Shown here in pieces: positions 59,998 through 64,000 of a DNA stretch of 64,000 nt. The notes beneath the pieces are model-generated. The model was given only the letters and a program-made list of their open reading frames with translations. It had not been told where the DNA came from and did no database searches. The stretch's first letter is position 1, and every line of letters begins with the position of its first letter. The position numbers were made by a program, and so were the translations under genes. Origin of the DNA: Verrucomicrobiota bacterium JB023 (GTDB taxonomy: Bacteria; Verrucomicrobiota; Verrucomicrobiia; Verrucomicrobiales; Akkermansiaceae). Location: positions 1 to 64,000 of the forward strand of contig JAUTCR010000066.1 of NCBI GenBank assembly GCA_030673895.1, read 5' to 3'.

Positions 59998-62056
59998 CTA
60001 ATTCACTTTCTCCCGCAGGACCAAGAAGCTCCTTGCCCCGAAGCTTCGAATTTCCAGCTCAAGTGTTTGCGGCTCGTCGCCGGCCACGAAGTCGGCAATT
60101 GGTTCCCAGCCGCCTTCGGCCAGGCCGTCACGCAAAAGGATTTCATAAGGAAAGCCAGGCTCGCCATTTGCCGAGATTTCCACCAGGCCTGAGCGGGGAA
60201 AGCGCAGGGTGGGAGCTTTCGGAAAGCGCCGGACTTCTTCTCTCCATTCGGAGAAATCGTCGTAGGGAGCCCACCCGCTCGCGGGGAAGCCTCTTACAAA
60301 GCCGTAGGAACGAGAGGCGGTCTCCGTGCCGAAATTGACGGGAGTTTCAAACGCTGCCCCGAGGTCTGACAATCCGCGAGAGCCGCCGTTTGCGGCAAGA
60401 CTTCCGCCGAGAGAACTTGTTCCCAGCCCCGAGTTCTTGTAGCGCAACTGGTCGGCAAGGTGGCGCACCACGGCATTGGTGGCGTCGTCTCCCGCCGCTA
60501 TGTCAAAGTCGATGTTGGCCGCGCCCACCACCGCCCATCCGTCGGTCAGGTTGATGAAGGCCCGCGCATTGAAACGAAAGTAGCTTCCGCTGTGGTCGAG
60601 CCTCTTTCTTCCATCGCGGTAGGAGACTCCCCATCCCGGGGCATAGGTGGTATCGTCGGTGGAAGGGTAGGGCTCGTGGAGGGCGTCCAAGGTGGTTTGT
60701 GTGAGGGTAATTTCCCCCCTCGAACCCCCGGATGTGCAGGCGGCAGAACGCCAGCCATTCGTCAAAGGTTAGATAGAGTCCTCCCGCCGCATTCCATGCG
60801 GGTTCGAGAGGGGTGTTGTCGGGGTAGATTGCAAAAGGATACTCCACCTCGCGACGATGGCCATGGGGCTCGTTCCCAAAACCGAGGTCCGTGGGCATGC
60901 CGAAGTCCGCTTTCGCTACCCCGAGCAGGGGGGTGAGAAACTGTTGCCTGATGAGGTCCTCGAAGTTGTCGTTGAGCAACTCTTCGATCACCGAGGCCAG
61001 CACGAGATAATTACCACTTCCATAGTAGAAGTCCGTCCCCGCTAGGGTGGGGACGGTGGGCTGCCCGTCCTCGAAATGCTGACGGGTCAAAAGCGACTCG
61101 GTCACCAGACGACGGAGTTGCCGCGGATTGGTCAAATTGAGCGAGCCCGGCGACATGTCCCTAGTCGCGGAATTCTCGGTTCCGTTCATGCGCAAGCCGG
61201 AGCGATGGCAGGCGAGCTGGAGCAGGGTGGTGTTTTGAAATCGGGGGTGGAGATCGTCGCCAAACGAACTCGGACCGAAAATTTCGAAGAGGCTGGTATT
61301 CCAAGAGAGGGGCGCTCCCGTTCCCGGGGTGGCCGTACCCCGCTGGATCAGCAGGCCGAGAAAGGTCGAGGTGACCGCCTTGGTGCAGGAACCGATGTGC
61401 CAGGCATCCTGTGCTCGAATAAGCCCCGCGCCGCCCCCGTGCCCCCGGACGCCATCGACATAGACCTCGCTCTCGTCGGTTCCCTCGCACCAATAGCCGC
61501 CACCGACTCCAGGCACGCCGAAATTCTGGGCGATTTGCAAAAAGAAGATGGGTGTGTAATGGAAAGGCGGAATCTCGTTGGAAACCGCGTTGATGGTGAG
61601 CCGGTTCGACTGGTTGACGAAGCTGTCGCCCTCTCCGTTCTGGAGAATGACCCTTAACTGAATTCCCGGTAGGAAGGGAAGCTCGCCCAGGGTCATGGGG
61701 CCATATTCACGGAAGCCGCTCGGGGCCACGCCTTTCTCGGGCAGCTCCATCATCGCGCTGCCCGGTCCATCCGTTCTTTCGACCAGAAGCTTGGCTTGGG
61801 CGAACTCTGGTCCGGAGTGCTTGAAGCGGAGGAAAAATTTCTGCATTGGTTCGCTGCCTGAGAGTTCGTCGCGCCAGTCTGTTCCAAGGTCACCGAAGTC
61901 CCAGGAAATTTCGGCTTGGATGAGATGGACCGCCGAGGAGAGTCCGTCGGTGAGGGCGGGCGGGGCGATGGCGGTTTCCGGCTGGGGAGGACGAGAGAGT
62001 GGTTAGGGCCGAAAAAACGGCGACTGTCACGGCTTTGCAACAGGTAGTCAGATTCA
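59998..62056 (-). pseudogene. Serine hydrolase (beta-lactamase/DD-peptidase fold), two frameshifts
   Basis: Read leftward from ATG 62056, the signal peptide (MNLTTCCKAVTVAVFSALTT) runs out of frame near 61980-62000; the body continues in another frame (LTDGLSSAVHLIQAEISWDF, then SxxK in HIGSCTKAVTS and the second motif in YYGSGNYLVL). It shifts again at a six-G run (60714-60719) to reach the C-terminal half (TTYAPGWGVSYRDG to the end). Joining the three frames gives one class C beta-lactamase-like secreted hydrolase. Either a decaying gene or two homopolymer-type errors. Confidence 0.75.
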
Positions 62057-62251
62057 TGGGAGATAGGGGTAGAGGTTGTGGAGGGGACGGGGCCGGATGG
62101 CAAAGCTGGTGACCACCGTCCCCTCTACAACCGAAAGCCTTTCGCCCTGCTTTCCAATCTGAGAAAATTCGGGTTGGGAAACTTTCCAATCATTTTTCAA
62201 TTCCGCTCTTCACCTGCCTCTTGATATTTTGTTGTTTAATCCACGTCGATT

Positions 62252-64000
62252 ATGAGCGCTCAAGTTCTTCTCTTTCTATTGGCCAGTTCCCTCTCACTCA
62301 TCGCAGGCCAATTTCCGGACGGGGTCTGGAATTCCAAACCTTGGCCTGCCGACAAACTTGAAGCGGAGGCTGCCGCCGGAAACATAGATGCCATGGCCGA
62401 ATGGGCTTTTTGTTCTAGCGAGGTCATGCTTGGTATCGCTTACGACTCCGAACAAATTGTGGAGTATGCAAAACGGTCCTCTACAGGAGGCTCCGCCCTC
62501 GGCACTCTTCTTTTGGGAGAGTTCTACATCCGCGGACAAGCCATCGAAGAAGACCAAGCAAAGGGAAGTGAGCTCATTATCCAAGCGGCAGAGACCGGGC
62601 ACCCTCTAGCACGCTACAAATGGGCCTCCCTCATGGTCCTCTCTGATTACGTAGGCACGATAGAACCCGACCCTGAGGCTGCTCTCGAAATCTTCGAGGA
62701 ACCCGGATGCAAGCAGCTCTTTAACTACGATTTTATCGATTACCTGATTTACTCCAAAGGAGCCAGAGGCTTTCAAGACTTCGAGGAAGCGTATAGCGCT
62801 TTGATAAGATGCTTCAATAAAACTCAATCAATCGATTGCGCCTCCAACATTATTTACCTCAATTCTAGCTACGACAAGCCTGCGAGGAAATACCTAACTG
62901 ATGCCATCCTCAACAAAGCAGCGAAACGAGTCGAAGAAGGAGTCAGGCTCAACCATCCCCACGCCAAGTATCGCTGGGCGACCTATAAGAAATCCGGGAT
63001 CACTCCTCACCAGAAGTTCCCTCTACTAATTGAAGCAGCCAACCAGAAAACATGGCTCGCGCATTACACCCTGAACTACTGGGTCGTCAATCAAGACAGG
63101 ATGCAGCAGTGTGGTGGGGAAGTCTTAATTGGGGACGGCAAGACCCGGCTCAATACCGCTGCCGCAGTCTACGAAAAACTACCCCGGCTCGGGAAGAAAT
63201 CTCGAATCGGTCTCCTTTATGCCGAGAAAATAAGAGATGAGAAACAGAAGAACGGCGGGGGCCACTCGGCCGAAGATGAAGCCATCCAAATCTACCGGCA
63301 GTTGATACGTGCCGACCGCTCCAATGTAGGCGCGCTCAGAGACTTGGGAAATTACTTTTGTTATGTAGCCAGCTTCGGAGAAAAGCGGGACAAGAAATAT
63401 TTAGACCGGGGTTGTGAGATGTTCGTTTACCTTTCTGAAAAAGACAGGCGAACCGCATTCTTCTTAGTGGCCACCCTTCTCAACTCACCGCACTTCGAGC
63501 CGCAATATGCCAAGGCCTATGCCGCTTTGGATCATGTGTGGGACCAAAAGGATAGCTTCTACTCTCCTAGGGAGAGGAGGCTAAAAAGAAAGATGATGGA
63601 GAAGATTACACCCGAACAAATCGCTGAGGGCGAACGACTCATCAAAGATGGCTACCCCTACGCGAGAAAATACCGCGAAGCAGCCTTCAAATTTCTGCAA
63701 GAAAAAGGAGATGTTCCGGCGGACTGGATCTTCGATGACGATTTGGACGAACATCGTGACCAAATGGAACGAGGAGATGCTCACCTCTTCGACCCGCGCT
63801 TCAACCAAATCTTGCTTGCGGCAATTACTACTCTCCCCGTATTAGAGACTGATCCGACAGACAGCTCGCTGCTTTTCAAATTGACCAAGGGAGAGGACTT
63901 TACCGAGAAAGAACTTCCTCATCTGACCCGGCTCCTTATCGCCGAGGAAGAGAGACTCTTCGCAGCTCTTGCAGAATTGCCAGAAGAGCACCGTGCAAAA
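62252..64000 (+). CDS. Secreted Sel1/TPR-like repeat protein, 3' end cut by window
   Basis: 583 codons are in the window without a stop. The signal peptide (MSAQVLLFLLASSLSLIAGQ) is followed by helical repeats of Sel1 type, for example AAAGNIDAMAEWAF, AKGSELIIQAAETGHPLARY and VEEGVRLNHPHAKYRWATY. Sel1-repeat proteins are binding scaffolds in the envelope; no catalytic motif is visible. Two further regions rich in Lys, Glu and Asp (about 350-583) are less regular. It is divergent from the broken serine hydrolase. Confidence 0.65.
   Translation, partial: MSAQVLLFLLASSLSLIAGQFPDGVWNSKPWPADKLEAEAAAGNIDAMAEWAFCSSEVMLGIAYDSEQIVEYAKRSSTGGSALGTLLLGEFYIRGQAIEEDQAKGSELIIQAAETGHPLARYKWASLMVLSDYVGTIEPDPEAALEIFEEPGCKQLFNYDFIDYLIYSKGARGFQDFEEAYSALIRCFNKTQSIDCASNIIYLNSSYDKPARKYLTDAILNKAAKRVEEGVRLNHPHAKYRWATYKKSGITPHQKFPLLIEAANQKTWLAHYTLNYWVVNQDRMQQCGGEVLIGDGKTRLNTAAAVYEKLPRLGKKSRIGLLYAEKIRDEKQKNGGGHSAEDEAIQIYRQLIRADRSNVGALRDLGNYFCYVASFGEKRDKKYLDRGCEMFVYLSEKDRRTAFFLVATLLNSPHFEPQYAKAYAALDHVWDQKDSFYSPRERRLKRKMMEKITPEQIAEGERLIKDGYPYARKYREAAFKFLQEKGDVPADWIFDDDLDEHRDQMERGDAHLFDPRFNQILLAAITTLPVLETDPTDSSLLFKLTKGEDFTEKELPHLTRLLIAEEERLFAALAELPEEHRAK

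Overview
The window most resembles a chromosomal contig from the Verrucomicrobia (Verrucomicrobiota), probably order Verrucomicrobiales; this is inferred from content, not from a marker gene. Supporting signs are huge secreted proteins sharing a C-terminal 'LLEYALGLNP' module, a PEP-CTERM protein, a LexA box of the TGTTC-N4-GAACA type described for this phylum, a Chlamydia-like ribonucleotide reductase lacking the radical tyrosine, and REP palindromes with a REP-associated tyrosine transposase (RAYT). No rRNA, tRNA or CRISPR array was seen.

Layout. 1-5.7 kb: end of a secreted protein, M42 aminopeptidase, lexA with its own operator, two NlpC/P60 paralogues around a TMTC-like membrane protein, and rdgB. 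5.9-9.1 kb: leuS, whose reading frame carries a whole RAYT and a second REP pair. 9.3-25.6 kb: extracellular glycan region with two giant secreted proteins (alginate-lyase-like and beta-helix), asparagine synthetase, a PEP-CTERM protein coupled to a second TMTC-like protein, three coupled sugar-modification genes and a CAP lipoprotein. 25.6-29.4 kb: parvulin and coiled-coil pair, rpe, ispE. 29.4-34.3 kb: groEL, groES, dnaK and an AbrB/Doc toxin-antitoxin pair. 34.3-42.4 kb: Uup-type ABC-F ATPase, azurin, a SWIM-SNF2 helicase divergent from a GH13 enzyme, and a peroxiredoxin whose peroxidatic residue is encoded by UGA with a SECIS-like hairpin. 42.4-48.8 kb: SH3 lipoprotein, GH2 beta-galactosidase with an inserted LamG domain, galactokinase. 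50.2-55.6 kb: nrdB and nrdA around a lipoprotein ORF without an ordinary start codon.

55.8-62 kb is an accessory region: a broken polyvalent-type kinase, then a visibly AT-richer island. The island holds a small two-repeat basic protein (frameshifted) and a tightly overlapping operon of a two-domain class III nucleotide cyclase, an E2 (ubiquitin-conjugating)-like protein and a three-TM protein. I read this as a Pycsar-like anti-phage system with an unusual E2-like partner, the best candidate in the window for an undescribed system. A decayed serine hydrolase and a Sel1-repeat protein cut by the right edge follow.

The genes work together in a few evident modules: lacZ with galK for galactose use; nrdB with nrdA; the chaperone cluster; the glycan/PEP-CTERM cluster; and the defence-like operon. 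All functions are inferred from motifs and context; no database search was possible.
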